Counted from the first letter of the stretch, positions 33,466 through 42,875 are shown. The stretch is DNA of 64,000 nt from Streptomyces sp. NBC_01381 (GCF_026340305.1 NZ_JAPEPI010000004.1:310001-374000), one strand, 5' to 3'. Made by a program: numbers and translations. Notes: generated by a model from the letters alone, not told the origin.

Positions 33466-34146
33466 ATGGACGTGATCACAGGGACCGAGATGATCGACAT
33501 TCCGGCGGGACGGGTGACCCTCTCCGACCGCCGGACGCGGCGCAGTTGGGCGGTCGACGTCGCGGCCTGTCGCATCGCGGCGTACCCGGTCACCCAGGCG
33601 CTCTACGCGCGGATCACCGGCCTCCGGCCCAGCACCGCAGACGGGGACAGGCTGCCGGTCGAAGGGGTCTCCTGGTGGGACGCGGTCCGGTTCTGCAACG
33701 CGCTGTCCGAGCACGACGGGTTCACGCCCGCCTACCGCATCGACGGCGAGAGCGACGGCGAAGGCATCGCGTGGGATGCGTCGGCCGACGGCTACCGACT
33801 GCCGACCGAGGCCGAGTGGGAGCACGCCTGCCGCGCAGGTACCGCCGGGCCGCACTACGGGCCGCTCGACGAGATCGCCTGGTACCGCGGCAACTCGGAC
33901 GAGCGGATCCACGACGTGGGCGGCCGACGGCCCAACGCGTGGGGCCTGTACGACATGCTCGGCAACGTCTGGGACTGGTGCTGGGACATCTACGACCCGG
34001 ATGTCTACGGCAGCTACCGGGTGCTGCGCGGCGGAGGCTGGTTCGACGAGCACTGGAGCTGCCGGGCCTCCGCGCGGCGGCGCAGCCACCCCAGCTACCG
34101 GGTCGACGACGTGGGCTTCCGCCTCGCGCGTTCCCTGGGGCGCTGA
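33466..34146 (+). CDS. FGE-sulfatase (SUMF1) domain protein
   Basis: 226 aa single domain. Family hallmarks are PVTQALYARITG, PVEGVSWWDAVRFCNALSE, YRLPTEAEWEHACRAG, GLYDMLGNVWDWCWDIYD and the closing VLRGGGWFD...RVDDVGFRLARS. Formylglycine-generating enzymes need a Cys pair in the GGSF-C-YC loop; here only the second Cys is kept (WFDEHWSCRAS), so it is probably not a genuine sulfatase activator. Other SUMF1 proteins oxidise other substrates or serve as carbohydrate-binding modules. It starts seven bases after the MerR gene. Confidence 0.8.
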   Translation: MDVITGTEMIDIPAGRVTLSDRRTRRSWAVDVAACRIAAYPVTQALYARITGLRPSTADGDRLPVEGVSWWDAVRFCNALSEHDGFTPAYRIDGESDGEGIAWDASADGYRLPTEAEWEHACRAGTAGPHYGPLDEIAWYRGNSDERIHDVGGRRPNAWGLYDMLGNVWDWCWDIYDPDVYGSYRVLRGGGWFDEHWSCRASARRRSHPSYRVDDVGFRLARSLGR

Positions 34147-34161
34147 CCGCCGCGCCGCGCC

Positions 34162-35046
34162 TCAGCGGTGTGCGTCGAGCACCTGCCGCAGGGTCTTCGC
34201 GAAGGGCTCCGGGGCGCCCTGCTGGCCGAACTCGCCGCCCAGGAAGCCGCCGTGGTGGCTGGGGAACATCGCGAGCTCGCTGTCGAGACCCGCGGCGATC
34301 CGGGCCGCGGCGCGGGCGGCCAACTCGCCGGCGGACTCCTGCCCGGCCGCGATGACGATCTTCGTGGACGCTGCGCGCAGAGCGGTGAAGTCGGGCTCGA
34401 ATCCGGTGCAGCCGATCATGTTCTGGCCGAGCAGCGGGTCGTCGCGCGAACCGTCGTCCTCCACGGGAAGCCCGAAGTCGGCGGGCGAGGGCGCCGGTTC
34501 GTCCGCCCAGGTGTCCGGGAACGGCCCCTTCCGGCTCGTCACCGCGAGGAACTTCGCCATCGCGGGACCCATCCCGTCGCGCAGGTAAGTGGCGTGGATG
34601 TCCGCGCAGACGGCGAGCGCCGCCTCCCGGTCCGGGAGCACCTGCGCCGACGGCGGCTCGTGCGCGACCAGGGTGTGCACGAGGTGCCCGTGCCGCGCCA
34701 CCAGAGCCAGCGCGTTCACGGCACCGCCACTGCTCGCGAACAGGTCCACGGCCCCCACGCCGAGCGCCTCGATCACCCGCCGGAGATCATCGGCGTGCTC
34801 ATCGGGTCGGGTCTCCGTCGCACCGTCGGTGCGCGGGCTGCGGCCCGTACCCCGCGGGTCGTACGTGACGACGGTCCGGTCGGTGAAGTGCGAGGCCAGC
34901 GTGGTGAACCCGGTGGCGTCCATGGGCGAGCCGATCAGGAACAGCACACGGTCACCGGTCGCGTCGCCGCCGATCACACCGCCGTGAATGTCGTAGGTCA
35001 GCGTGGCCCCGGTCGCGGCCAGTGTGTGCGTTGTTGTCTCGGGCAT
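34162..35046 (-). CDS. Alpha/beta hydrolase
   Basis: 294 aa. Key regions are FLIGSPMDATGFTTLA (oxyanion), VTYDPRGTGRS, the nucleophile elbow FASSGGAVNAL (A-S-S-G-G rather than GxSxG, Ser kept) and the C-terminal His in FPSHHGGFLGG. No signal peptide. The family includes cytoplasmic esterases and lactonases of secondary metabolism. It may be read in the same direction as the SGNH hydrolase upstream (87-base gap), but no operon evidence is seen. Confidence 0.82.
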   Translation of the reverse strand: MPETTTHTLAATGATLTYDIHGGVIGGDATGDRVLFLIGSPMDATGFTTLASHFTDRTVVTYDPRGTGRSPRTDGATETRPDEHADDLRRVIEALGVGAVDLFASSGGAVNALALVARHGHLVHTLVAHEPPSAQVLPDREAALAVCADIHATYLRDGMGPAMAKFLAVTSRKGPFPDTWADEPAPSPADFGLPVEDDGSRDDPLLGQNMIGCTGFEPDFTALRAASTKIVIAAGQESAGELAARAAARIAAGLDSELAMFPSHHGGFLGGEFGQQGAPEPFAKTLRQVLDAHR

Positions 35047-35133
35047 GGGGTTCTCCTGAAGTCGTCGCGTTCTCAGGAAGTAAGACCGTCGGGACCGCCG
35101 GAACTCATCGCTCAGGCCGACGCCGGCGTTCTC

Positions 35134-36318
35134 TCAGGCGCCGCCATCGGCGAAGGCGCCCTTGCCGGCGAAGGCCAGATCGGCGAAGCGCTCGCCGATG
35201 CGGCGGTGGGTGGCCGCGTCCGGGTGGAGTGCGTCGGGGAGCGGCAGTTCGGCGAAGTCCGCATCGCCGTAGAGGTCGCGGCCGTCGAGGTGGTGGATGT
35301 TCGGGTCGTCGGCCGCCCGCTGTGCCACGATCCGGGCCAGCTCGTCCCGGATGACGGTCAGCGTCAGCTTTCCGTTCGCCGTCTCCGCCGGATCGCCCGT
35401 GGCCATGAACCGCAGCTGCCCGGTGCTCAGCGCGCTGAAGTCCGGCGCGCACGGGCCGGGCGTGTCCTCGTGGATGGGGCACAGGATGGGCGAGACGACA
35501 AGGAGCGGTGCGGTGGGGTGGCCCTCACGGATGGTGTCGAGGAAACCGTGGACCGCGGGCGTGAAGGCGCGCAGCCGCATCAGATCTGTGTTGACCACAT
35601 TGATGCCGATCTTGACGCTGATCAGGTCGGCGGGGGTGTCCCGCAAGGTGCGGGCGGTGAACGGGTCGAGCAGTGCGCTGCCGCCGAACCCCAGGTTGAT
35701 CAGTTCGGCACCGCCGAGCGAGGCGGCAAGCGCGGGCCACGTGGTGGTGGGGCTCGCGGCGTCGGAGCCGTGGCTGATCGAACTGCCGTGGTGCAGCCAC
35801 ACCCGCCGGTCCGGGTCCTGCGCGGGCTCGACGGGGGCATTCGTGCGCAGGGCGACGAGTTCGGTGGTCTCGTTGTGCGGCAGCCAGATCTCGACGTCCT
35901 TCATGCCATCGAGCAGATCCGCGAAGCGGAGGGTGCCGGGCGCGCCGGGCCGCAGCTCGGCGGTCCCCGCGGTCATGTCGATGACCAGCGTGTTGCCGCC
36001 AGCCACACTGGCCTGACGGGTCAGCCTGCCGTCGACGAGCAGGTCGTACACACCGTCAGGGCGGGGCGGCGCGCCCACGTAGACCCGCTTGGTGGGCAGG
36101 ACTTCGAGCTCGACGGCGGTGGCGCGGGTACGGAACACCAGGCGTACGCCCGACGGTTGGGCCTCGGCCATGGCGAGCTGCCCGTCGGCGTACTGGGCGC
36201 GGGCCCAGGCGGGCAGCCGGTGCGGCAGCACACCGTGCTCGGTGTGCTCCACATCGAGGGCGCCGCGCAGGAGTTCCGCGGTGACGGGCGTGGTGATCCG
36301 GTCCTGGGGGGTGTTCAT
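35134..36318 (-). CDS. SGNH/GDSL hydrolase with SsfX3-like N-terminal domain
   Basis: 394 aa, no signal peptide. A beta-rich N-terminal domain (about 1-165; RTRATAVELEVLPTKRVYVG, YDLLVDGRLTRQASVAGG) precedes an SGNH hydrolase domain with block I HHGSSISHGSDA, the Gly block NLGFGGSALLDPF, KIGINVVNTD, and the catalytic Asp/His in LPDALHPDAATHRRI. The layout matches SsfX3, an acyl-transferase-like GDSL enzyme of tetracycline-type biosynthesis. Nearby genes give no pathway. It is just downstream of a TetR gene. Confidence 0.85.
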   Translation of the reverse strand: MNTPQDRITTPVTAELLRGALDVEHTEHGVLPHRLPAWARAQYADGQLAMAEAQPSGVRLVFRTRATAVELEVLPTKRVYVGAPPRPDGVYDLLVDGRLTRQASVAGGNTLVIDMTAGTAELRPGAPGTLRFADLLDGMKDVEIWLPHNETTELVALRTNAPVEPAQDPDRRVWLHHGSSISHGSDAASPTTTWPALAASLGGAELINLGFGGSALLDPFTARTLRDTPADLISVKIGINVVNTDLMRLRAFTPAVHGFLDTIREGHPTAPLLVVSPILCPIHEDTPGPCAPDFSALSTGQLRFMATGDPAETANGKLTLTVIRDELARIVAQRAADDPNIHHLDGRDLYGDADFAELPLPDALHPDAATHRRIGERFADLAFAGKGAFADGGA

Positions 36319-36334
36319 GGCCTCAACCTGTTGA

Positions 36335-36928
36335 TCAATGGGTCTGGGGTACGGGGATTTCCGGCGCCGGCCAGTTCCGCAGCAGGGCGTCGAGGGCGTC
36401 GAGGATCCGGGGCCAGGTCTCCTCCGTGTCGGGGGCGCTGTGGCTGAACCCTCCCGCGAGCTCCAGGCTGACGTAGCCGTGGAAGACGCTGCCGAGGAGG
36501 CGGACCGCGTGCGTCTGGTCCGGCTCGGTCAGGTCGTAGCCGCGCAGGATCGCCCGCGTCATCTGCGAGTGCCTGCCGCCCGCGCTTGCGGCGGCCGCCT
36601 CCGGGGTGAGCCTCATCTGGCCCGCGGCATAGCGGCCGGGGTGTTCCCGGGCGTAGTCGCGGTAGACGTTCGCCAGAGCCGAGAGCGCGTCCTTGCCGGC
36701 CCGTCCGGCCAGCGCGGCGGCGCCCCGGTCGGCGAGTTCCTCAAGGGCGAGCAGGGCGATCCTCGTCTTGAGGTCCTGGGAGTTCTTCACATGCGAGTAC
36801 AGACTCGCGACCTTGACGTCGAACCGTCTGGCGAGCGCCGAGACGGTCACTTGGTCGAACCCGACCTCGTCGGCCAGCTCCGCACCCGCCTGGGTGAGAC
36901 GTTCCGCGGTCAGCCCTACGCGCACCAT
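36335..36928 (-). CDS. TetR-family regulator (WHG-type C-terminus)
   Basis: 197 aa. HTH at about residues 26-50 (QVTVSALARRFDVKVASLYSHVKNSQDL). The C-terminal domain resembles the TetR_C_33/WHG group (GYVSLELAGGFSHSAPDTEETWPRILDAL). GAGAGGGG precedes the ATG. Its stop is 17 bases from the SGNH hydrolase start on the same strand, so the two are likely one transcript controlled by the dyads upstream. Confidence 0.88.
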   Translation of the reverse strand: MVRVGLTAERLTQAGAELADEVGFDQVTVSALARRFDVKVASLYSHVKNSQDLKTRIALLALEELADRGAAALAGRAGKDALSALANVYRDYAREHPGRYAAGQMRLTPEAAAASAGGRHSQMTRAILRGYDLTEPDQTHAVRLLGSVFHGYVSLELAGGFSHSAPDTEETWPRILDALDALLRNWPAPEIPVPQTH

Positions 36929-36941
36929 GACGTGCCCCTCT

Positions 36942-37006
36942 CTTGCCGAAATAGATTATGCAGCTGCCTAATACCTTTAGGCAAATCCACGTACGTATTC
37001 GGCAAG
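36942..37006. promoter_or_regulatory. Nested dyads in the tetR promoter region
   Basis: TGCCTAA-TACCT-TTAGGCA is a perfect 7-bp dyad at 36965-36983. It is flanked by an exact 9-bp inverted pair CTTGCCGAA (36942-36950) and TTCGGCAAG (36998-37006). All lie in the 92-base gap before the tetR gene. The inner 19-bp element has the size of a TetR operator. Confidence 0.65.
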
Positions 37007-37020
37007 GAGGGGCGGCAGGG

Positions 37021-37434
37021 TCAGCGCACCGTCACATGGGCGACGGGCGAGACGGCGCCCCCGCCCACGATCCGCAGGGCGTTGTGCCCCTTGAGGCCGA
37101 GCTTGACGGGCATGCTGTACGTCGCGTCGTACTTGATGTTCACGGTCGCGGCCAGCGACACCCACCGCTTGCCCTGCTTCTCCTGCAGGGTGACGCGGGT
37201 CCCCGTCGCCATGTGGCGGCTGACGCCGTTGATGTTGAACTGCTGCCAGGCCCGCACACTGGCCACGCTCGCCTTCGCCGTCAGCGCCGGACGCGGGGCT
37301 GCGGCCTCGGCTGCCGGTGCCTGCGGAGCCGTGTCGGACGGCGGCGGGTCACCCGCGTTGGCCGCCACCGCAGGCACTGTCAGGACGGCCACCGCCGCGA
37401 GTCCCGCCAACGACGCGTACTTCAACCGATTCAC
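37021..37434 (-). CDS. Small secreted beta-sandwich-like protein
   Basis: 137 aa, GTG start with AGGAA seven bases upstream and only two bases after the deacetylase stop. It has a clear signal peptide (LAGLAAVAVLTVPAVAANA) and a Pro/Ala-rich linker. The folded part of about 85 residues (VASVRAWQQFNINGVSRHMATGTRVTLQEKQGKRWVSLAATVNI) resembles an extracellular Ig-like or bacterial surface-binding module. Coupled translation with the deacetylase suggests they act together at the cell wall. Confidence 0.78.
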   Translation of the reverse strand: MNRLKYASLAGLAAVAVLTVPAVAANAGDPPPSDTAPQAPAAEAAAPRPALTAKASVASVRAWQQFNINGVSRHMATGTRVTLQEKQGKRWVSLAATVNIKYDATYSMPVKLGLKGHNALRIVGGGAVSPVAHVTVR

Positions 37435-37436
37435 GG

Positions 37437-38741
37437 TCAACTTCCTGTTCCCATCTCTCTGGTGCGATCCACTGATCCCTGGTGATCCCGTGGTGCGAGG
37501 TAGCTCTTCCAGCCGCCTTCGGGGCGTTGCCCCACTTCGAGGCCGCGCAGTCTGTCGAGTACGGCCGGGTCCTGGACGTCGAGCCAGTCGACGAACTGCC
37601 GGAAGGAGACGAGGCGTACGTCCTTCTTCCCGGCGATGCGTGTGAGGGCCTGCTCGACGGCGTCCATGTAGATGCCGCCGTTCCACTCCTCGAAGTGGTT
37701 GCCGATGAAAAGCGGTGCGCGGTTCGTCTCGTACGCCCGCTGGAAGCCGGCGAGATACGACTCGGTCGCCTGGGTGCGCCAGCCGGGATAGTTGTACGAG
37801 GGTGCCCGGGTCGAGTTCTTCGACTGGTTGGCGAGGATGTTGTAGTCCATGGACAGGACTTCGAAGCGGTGGCCGGGGAACGGGATCTGCTGGAGCGGCA
37901 GATCCCACATGCCCAGGCGCTTGCCCGGCCAGCGCTGCAGTCCGCCGGGCGACGACGCGTCGTAGCGCCAGCCCAGGTCGCGGGCGACGGGAAGGAGATT
38001 GCCGCGGCCGAGGAGGCAGGGTGTGCGGCCGCCGATGAGTTCCTTGTCGTAGTCGAAAGGCAGCGACGGCAGATCGGTCCAGCCGGTATTCGTACGCCAT
38101 TCCTTGACGAAGGACTTGGCCTGGTCGATCTCGTCCTGCCATTGCGCGGGCGTCCAGTTGGCGACCGAGCCGGTGCCGGCGCAGAAGTGCCCATTGAAGT
38201 GCGTGCCGATCTCATGGCCCTCTAGCCAGGCCTGGCGCACGTACTTGAGAGTCTCCTTGATATGGCCGTCGGTGAGATAGCCGATGTCGGATGCGCCCAC
38301 GGAGTTGTTCGGCGGCCGGTACAGACGCTTCTTCGATTCGGGCAGCAGATACAGCCCGGAAAGGAAGAACGTCATCCGCGCGTCATGTTCCTCGGCCAGC
38401 TTCAGAAAGCGCGGGAAGAGACCGTTGCCGACCTCGCCCGCACCGTCCCACGAGAAGATCACGAACTGCGGGGGCGTCTGGCCCGGCTCCAGCGGAACGG
38501 GCTTGGCGGGCTGCCGGGGCTGCTGCCCCGTAAAGGCCGTCGAACCATCCCCGATCGGCTTGATCGACGGCCGCCCGCGCTGCGCGCCGTGCCGACCGCC
38601 GCCGGTAGGGCTCTTGCCGGGTCCTGACGGTGACGGGGAGACCGAAGCCCTGGACTCCTTCGCACCGCACCCCGCAAGACCCACGCCCGCCGTCACGGCA
38701 AGTCCCAGACCCAGCGCGCGCCTTCGGTCGAACGCCCGCAT
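37437..38741 (-). CDS. Lipoprotein of the polysaccharide deacetylase fold
   Basis: 434 aa. The twin-arginine-like n-region (FDRRRALGLGLAVTAG) ends in the lipobox LAGC (Cys25). After a Pro/Ser/Gly linker comes a NodB-like barrel: PPQFVIFSWDGAGEV at the metal-binding start, DARMTFFLSGLYLL, GHEIGTHFNGHFCAG (HxxxH metal site), and SLPFDYDKELIGGRTPCLL. It should sit outside the membrane and act on a cell-wall or exogenous glycan. The canonical DD of strand 1 reads WD here, so activity should be tested rather than assumed. Confidence 0.83.
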   Translation of the reverse strand: MRAFDRRRALGLGLAVTAGVGLAGCGAKESRASVSPSPSGPGKSPTGGGRHGAQRGRPSIKPIGDGSTAFTGQQPRQPAKPVPLEPGQTPPQFVIFSWDGAGEVGNGLFPRFLKLAEEHDARMTFFLSGLYLLPESKKRLYRPPNNSVGASDIGYLTDGHIKETLKYVRQAWLEGHEIGTHFNGHFCAGTGSVANWTPAQWQDEIDQAKSFVKEWRTNTGWTDLPSLPFDYDKELIGGRTPCLLGRGNLLPVARDLGWRYDASSPGGLQRWPGKRLGMWDLPLQQIPFPGHRFEVLSMDYNILANQSKNSTRAPSYNYPGWRTQATESYLAGFQRAYETNRAPLFIGNHFEEWNGGIYMDAVEQALTRIAGKKDVRLVSFRQFVDWLDVQDPAVLDRLRGLEVGQRPEGGWKSYLAPRDHQGSVDRTREMGTGS

Positions 38742-38929
38742 ACTCTCGCTCCGTCCACTCGCCGACCGGTCCTACTATCTGTAGACCGCACGAAAGCGAA
38801 TGAATCAGGGCAATCCATCACTTTCCCGGGATTTGACCCAGGAGGGTGACCGCCAGGGGGAGCGGCCGGCGTGGAACGAAGGGGCTGTCCCGTCCGGGAA
38901 GTGATGGCGCGTGAGAAAGCGATGACCCG

Positions 38930-40948
38930 TCAGGGGGCGGTGATCGGAGGGTCGCTGCCGCTCGGTCGCGTCGGACCGTGCTCGATCTCGGAGATGAGTT
39001 CCTGGACCGGGACCGCGCCGAGCGGTCCGGCGACGGCGGTGACACCGGCCAGCGCCTTGTGCGCGCGGCGCCAGGCGCTGCTGCGGCGGCCCCGGAGATG
39101 CTCGACGAGGGCATGGGCGTACTGCGTCAGGGAGCGTGTCCACACGTCGTGCCGGGTCTGCGTACCGGCAGACGCGCGGCGGACGCTGCGCAACGCGTCG
39201 GCCGGGCGGACCCGCGCCTGCGCCACGGCGAGCTCGGCCCAGCTGACCGCGGCCGGAGGGCCGTGCTGGCTAAAAGCGGGGATGGTGTGGGCGGCCTCCC
39301 GCAGATGCTCGATGGCCCGCTCGGTCTCGCCGTTGCGCAGCGCGAGCACGCCGTGGGCGTGGGCGACGCGGCCGACGGTGGCGTCGTCTCCCGCGAGGAC
39401 GGCCAACCGCCAGGCCTGGCCGAGGAGTTCCTCCGCCTCCGGGCCGCCGGTGCACGCCGAAAGCCACCCGGCGAGCCATAGCGCCTGCCCGCAGACGAGG
39501 GTGTCGGCACGGCCGAGGGGCAGCAGCTGCCGCAGATGCTCTCGCCCTTCGGCGGCGTGACCGCACACCGCCCACCAGAACCACAGGTCCACGGCCATGC
39601 CGAGGGCGACCGCGCTCTGGTCGGCGCTGTACGGGCCCCGGGCGAGCGCGACGCGCAGGTTCGGCTCCTCGTCGCGGATCAGCAGGGTCGCCTGCTCGTG
39701 CCGCCCGGTGCTCCACAGGTGGTGGGCGGTCTGCGCGATGCCGCTGTACCAGTTCAGGTGCCGGGTGCCCGCCGCTGCCGACTCGCCCACGGACTGGAGG
39801 CGTTCGGCACCGAACCCGCGGGCCGCCGCCGGCAGCCGGTAGCGGGGCTGCAGCACCCCGCCGGGATCGCGCACCGGCTCGAGCACCGACGCCAGGACGA
39901 GGCGCGCCAGGCAGGATGCCACCCGCGCCGGGGGCAGGCCGCCGCCCGCGCACACGAACACGGCGGCGTCCTCGTCGAACTCGCCCGCGAACACGCTCAG
40001 CCGCGCCCACACGGAACGCTCGGCCCGCCCGCACAACGCGTAACTCGCGCCGACGGCGGCCCGCAGGGACCGGTGCCGCCGCAGCGGCGCCTCCGGCATG
40101 CCGAGCCAGCCTTGCGTGGGCCGCAGCATGCGGGCCAACTGGGCGGGCGAATGGTGCTCGGTCTGCGCCGCCGCCAGTTCGACGGCCAGCGGCACGCCCT
40201 CCAGCTGCGTACAGATGTCGCTCACGGCGGGCAGCTCGGCCGCTTCCCCCGCCGTTCCCCGGACATCACGCGATCGCTGCATGAACAGCCTCACCGCAGG
40301 CCCCGGTTCCTCCTCCGTGCCCGGCAGGGTGACCTGGAGCGGGCCGAGGTGCAGGACCAACTCCGGGCCCAGGCCCAGTGGTTGACGCCCGGCGGCGAGG
40401 ACCCGTACCCCCGGCGCGCACAGCAGCAGGGACTGCACCAGACGTACGCACTCGTCGCGTACCGGATCGAAATCGTCGAGGACGACAAGGACCCGGCGCG
40501 AGCGAAGACGGGCGAACAGCTCACGCTCCCCGGAGTCATCGCCCTGCCGGCCCCCGACTTCGAGCCCGTCGCCGTCCCTGTCTCGGTCGCCGTCGCCGTC
40601 GGCCGTCTCCCCGTCCATCGCCTCGACCACCGCGCGCGCCACGCTCCGCCCCCGCGGGCCGGCCCCGTCCCACCACCGCACGACGACCACGCCGTCGGTC
40701 AGCTGGCCGCCCGTCGCCGCGGCGGCGTGCGCGGCGAGGCTGCTCTTGCCGACCCCGGGTCCGCCCACCACCGTCACCAGCCTGCTCTGGGCCAGCAGAC
40801 GGCGGAGCCTGGCCAGCTCCTCCGCGCGGCCCACAAGTCCGCCCCCGTGAAGACGCACGCGCCCTGTCCTCCTCGTCACGCTCGGGCCCTTCCACGCCGC
40901 GAGCCCTGTCGCCCGCCCCATGCCGGACTCGCCCTGCAGAATCGTCAC
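38930..40948 (-). CDS. AfsR-like STAND ATPase without DNA-binding domain
   Basis: 672 aa, GTG start; an ATG at 40921 is possible. An NB-ARC ATPase occupies about residues 35-320: P-loop GGPGVGKSS (62-70), Walker B VLVVLDDFD, sensor LAAGRQPLGLG, and VPLAVELAAAQ. A helical TPR-like C-terminal half follows. AfsR/SARP proteins have a DNA-binding domain in front and LuxR-type STAND proteins one behind; neither is seen. It may act as a signalling scaffold or need a partner. It is divergent from the ABC exporter gene. Confidence 0.82.
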   Translation of the reverse strand: MTILQGESGMGRATGLAAWKGPSVTRRTGRVRLHGGGLVGRAEELARLRRLLAQSRLVTVVGGPGVGKSSLAAHAAAATGGQLTDGVVVVRWWDGAGPRGRSVARAVVEAMDGETADGDGDRDRDGDGLEVGGRQGDDSGERELFARLRSRRVLVVLDDFDPVRDECVRLVQSLLLCAPGVRVLAAGRQPLGLGPELVLHLGPLQVTLPGTEEEPGPAVRLFMQRSRDVRGTAGEAAELPAVSDICTQLEGVPLAVELAAAQTEHHSPAQLARMLRPTQGWLGMPEAPLRRHRSLRAAVGASYALCGRAERSVWARLSVFAGEFDEDAAVFVCAGGGLPPARVASCLARLVLASVLEPVRDPGGVLQPRYRLPAAARGFGAERLQSVGESAAAGTRHLNWYSGIAQTAHHLWSTGRHEQATLLIRDEEPNLRVALARGPYSADQSAVALGMAVDLWFWWAVCGHAAEGREHLRQLLPLGRADTLVCGQALWLAGWLSACTGGPEAEELLGQAWRLAVLAGDDATVGRVAHAHGVLALRNGETERAIEHLREAAHTIPAFSQHGPPAAVSWAELAVAQARVRPADALRSVRRASAGTQTRHDVWTRSLTQYAHALVEHLRGRRSSAWRRAHKALAGVTAVAGPLGAVPVQELISEIEHGPTRPSGSDPPITAP

Positions 40949-41066
40949 TGCACCGAGTTCGACAGATCCTCTAACTCCGTGCCCCGATCTGAGTTACGGG
41001 CCGACTGTCCGCCCCGGTCAGGCGAATCACCCATCCCGTGCGTCCTGTTCTGATGTGACCAAGGAC

Positions 41067-42875
41067 ATGACGAAGGCAGTGACCGAGAGCGGGCCGGGGA
41101 ACGAGCCGGGGAACGAGCCGGAGAAGCCGGCACCGGAGCGGCTGTCCGCCGCGGAGACCTGGCGCGCGCTGTACGGCTACTTCCGCCCGCACCGCGCGGT
41201 CGTCGCGCTCGGCGCCCTGTGCACGCTGATCGGCGCCGCGACCGGCCTCGCCCAGCCGCTCGCCGCGAAGGCGCTGGTGGACCGGCTCGGCGGCGACGAG
41301 TCGATCGCGGGGATCCTCGTGGTCCTCACCGCCCTCGTGGTCCTCGGCACGGCGATCGAGTCCATAGGCGCGTACGTCCTTGAACGCACCGCCGAGTCCG
41401 TGGTGCTCGCGGCCCGGCGCACCCTCATCGGGCGGCTGCTGCGGCTGCGCCTGCCCGAGGTGGAGCGGACCCAGCCGGGCGACCTGATGTCCCGGATCAC
41501 CTCGGACACGACGCTGCTGCGCGCGGTCACCACGCAGTCCGTGGTGTCGGCGGTCGCGGGCGGACTCAGCTTCATCGCCACCATCGTGATGATGGGGCTG
41601 ATGGACGCCGTCCTGCTCGGCGTCACGCTCGGCGTGATCGTGCTGATCGGCGGCGCGATGACGCTGGTGATGCCCAAGATCGCGCGGTCGACCGAGCGCG
41701 CCCAGGAGGCGGTCGGCACGATCTCGACGGCCCTTGAGCGGGCGTTCGGCGCGTTCCGCACCCTCAAGGCATCGGGCGCCGAGCAGCGGGAGACCGAAGT
41801 GGTGCAGGCGGCCGCGGAGGATGCCTGGCGCCACGGGGTGCGGTCGGCCAAGTGGCAGGCGGTGGCGTGGAGTTCGGTCGGGCTCGCGGTGCAGGTGTCG
41901 TTCCTCGCGGTGCTCGGCATCGGCGGCGCGCGGGTCGCGTCCGGCGCGATCTCGATCTCGACGCTCGTCGCCTTCCTGCTGTTCCTCTTCTATCTGATCG
42001 ACCCCGTATCCCGGCTCGTCGAGGGTGCCACGCAGTACCAGGTCGGCTCGGCGGCCATCGCCCGCATCGTGCGGGCCGAGCGCCTGGAGACGGAGGACGT
42101 CACCGGGCCCGTGGACGGACCCGGCCAGGAGGGTCCCGCCTCGGTCGCCTTCGAGGACGTGACCTTCCGCTACCGGGAGGGCCTTCCGTACGTCCATCAC
42201 GGCGTGAGCTTCGAGATCCCGGGCCCCGGCATGACCGCGTTCGTCGGCCCCTCGGGCGCGGGCAAGACCACGGTCTTCGGCCTCATCGAGCGGTTCTACG
42301 AGGCGACCGGCGGCCGTGTCCTGGTCGACGGCCGTGACGTACGGGAGTGGCCGCTGGCCGAACTGCGCGCCGCCATCGGATACGTGGAGCAGGACGCGCC
42401 CGTCCTGGCGGGCACCCTGCGCGAGAACCTGCTCTTCGGGGCGCCGGACGCGACCGCTACGGAGATCCAGGACGCTCTCGTACGCGCCCGGCTCGACACC
42501 CTGGTGGAGCGGCTGCCCGACGGCCTGGACACCCTGGTCGGCCACCGCGGCTCACAGCTCTCCGGCGGTGAACGCCAGCGGGTGGCGATCGCCAGGGCGA
42601 TGCTGCGCAAGCCGCGCCTGCTGCTCCTGGACGAGGCGACCTCGCAGCTCGACGCGGTCAACGAACTGGCGCTGCGCGATGTCGTGGCCGAGGTGGCGCG
42701 GGAGGTGACGGTCCTCGTGGTGGCGCACCGGCTCTCCACGGTGACGCTGGCCGACCGCATCGTGGTGATGGACGCCGGGAAAGTGCGTGCGTCCGGTACC
42801 CACGCGGAGTTGGTGGCGGCGGATCCGCTGTACGGGGAGCTGGCGGCGACCCAGTTCTTGGCGGCGTCGGCGTGA
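41067..42875 (+). CDS. ABC exporter, fused permease and ATPase
   Basis: 602 aa half-transporter. Start is uncertain (ATG 41067, GTG 41055, no strong ribosome site). Six membrane helices cover about 40-320 (VVALGALCTLIGAATGLAQPLAAKALVD onwards). The ATPase has Walker A GPSGAGKTT, Q-loop, signature LSGGERQRVAIARAML, Walker B LLLLDEATSQLD and H-loop VAHRLST. It resembles multidrug and lipid exporters of the DrrAB-independent, MsbA-like class and would work as a homodimer. Confidence 0.9.
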   Translation: MTKAVTESGPGNEPGNEPEKPAPERLSAAETWRALYGYFRPHRAVVALGALCTLIGAATGLAQPLAAKALVDRLGGDESIAGILVVLTALVVLGTAIESIGAYVLERTAESVVLAARRTLIGRLLRLRLPEVERTQPGDLMSRITSDTTLLRAVTTQSVVSAVAGGLSFIATIVMMGLMDAVLLGVTLGVIVLIGGAMTLVMPKIARSTERAQEAVGTISTALERAFGAFRTLKASGAEQRETEVVQAAAEDAWRHGVRSAKWQAVAWSSVGLAVQVSFLAVLGIGGARVASGAISISTLVAFLLFLFYLIDPVSRLVEGATQYQVGSAAIARIVRAERLETEDVTGPVDGPGQEGPASVAFEDVTFRYREGLPYVHHGVSFEIPGPGMTAFVGPSGAGKTTVFGLIERFYEATGGRVLVDGRDVREWPLAELRAAIGYVEQDAPVLAGTLRENLLFGAPDATATEIQDALVRARLDTLVERLPDGLDTLVGHRGSQLSGGERQRVAIARAMLRKPRLLLLDEATSQLDAVNELALRDVVAEVAREVTVLVVAHRLSTVTLADRIVVMDAGKVRASGTHAELVAADPLYGELAATQFLAASA

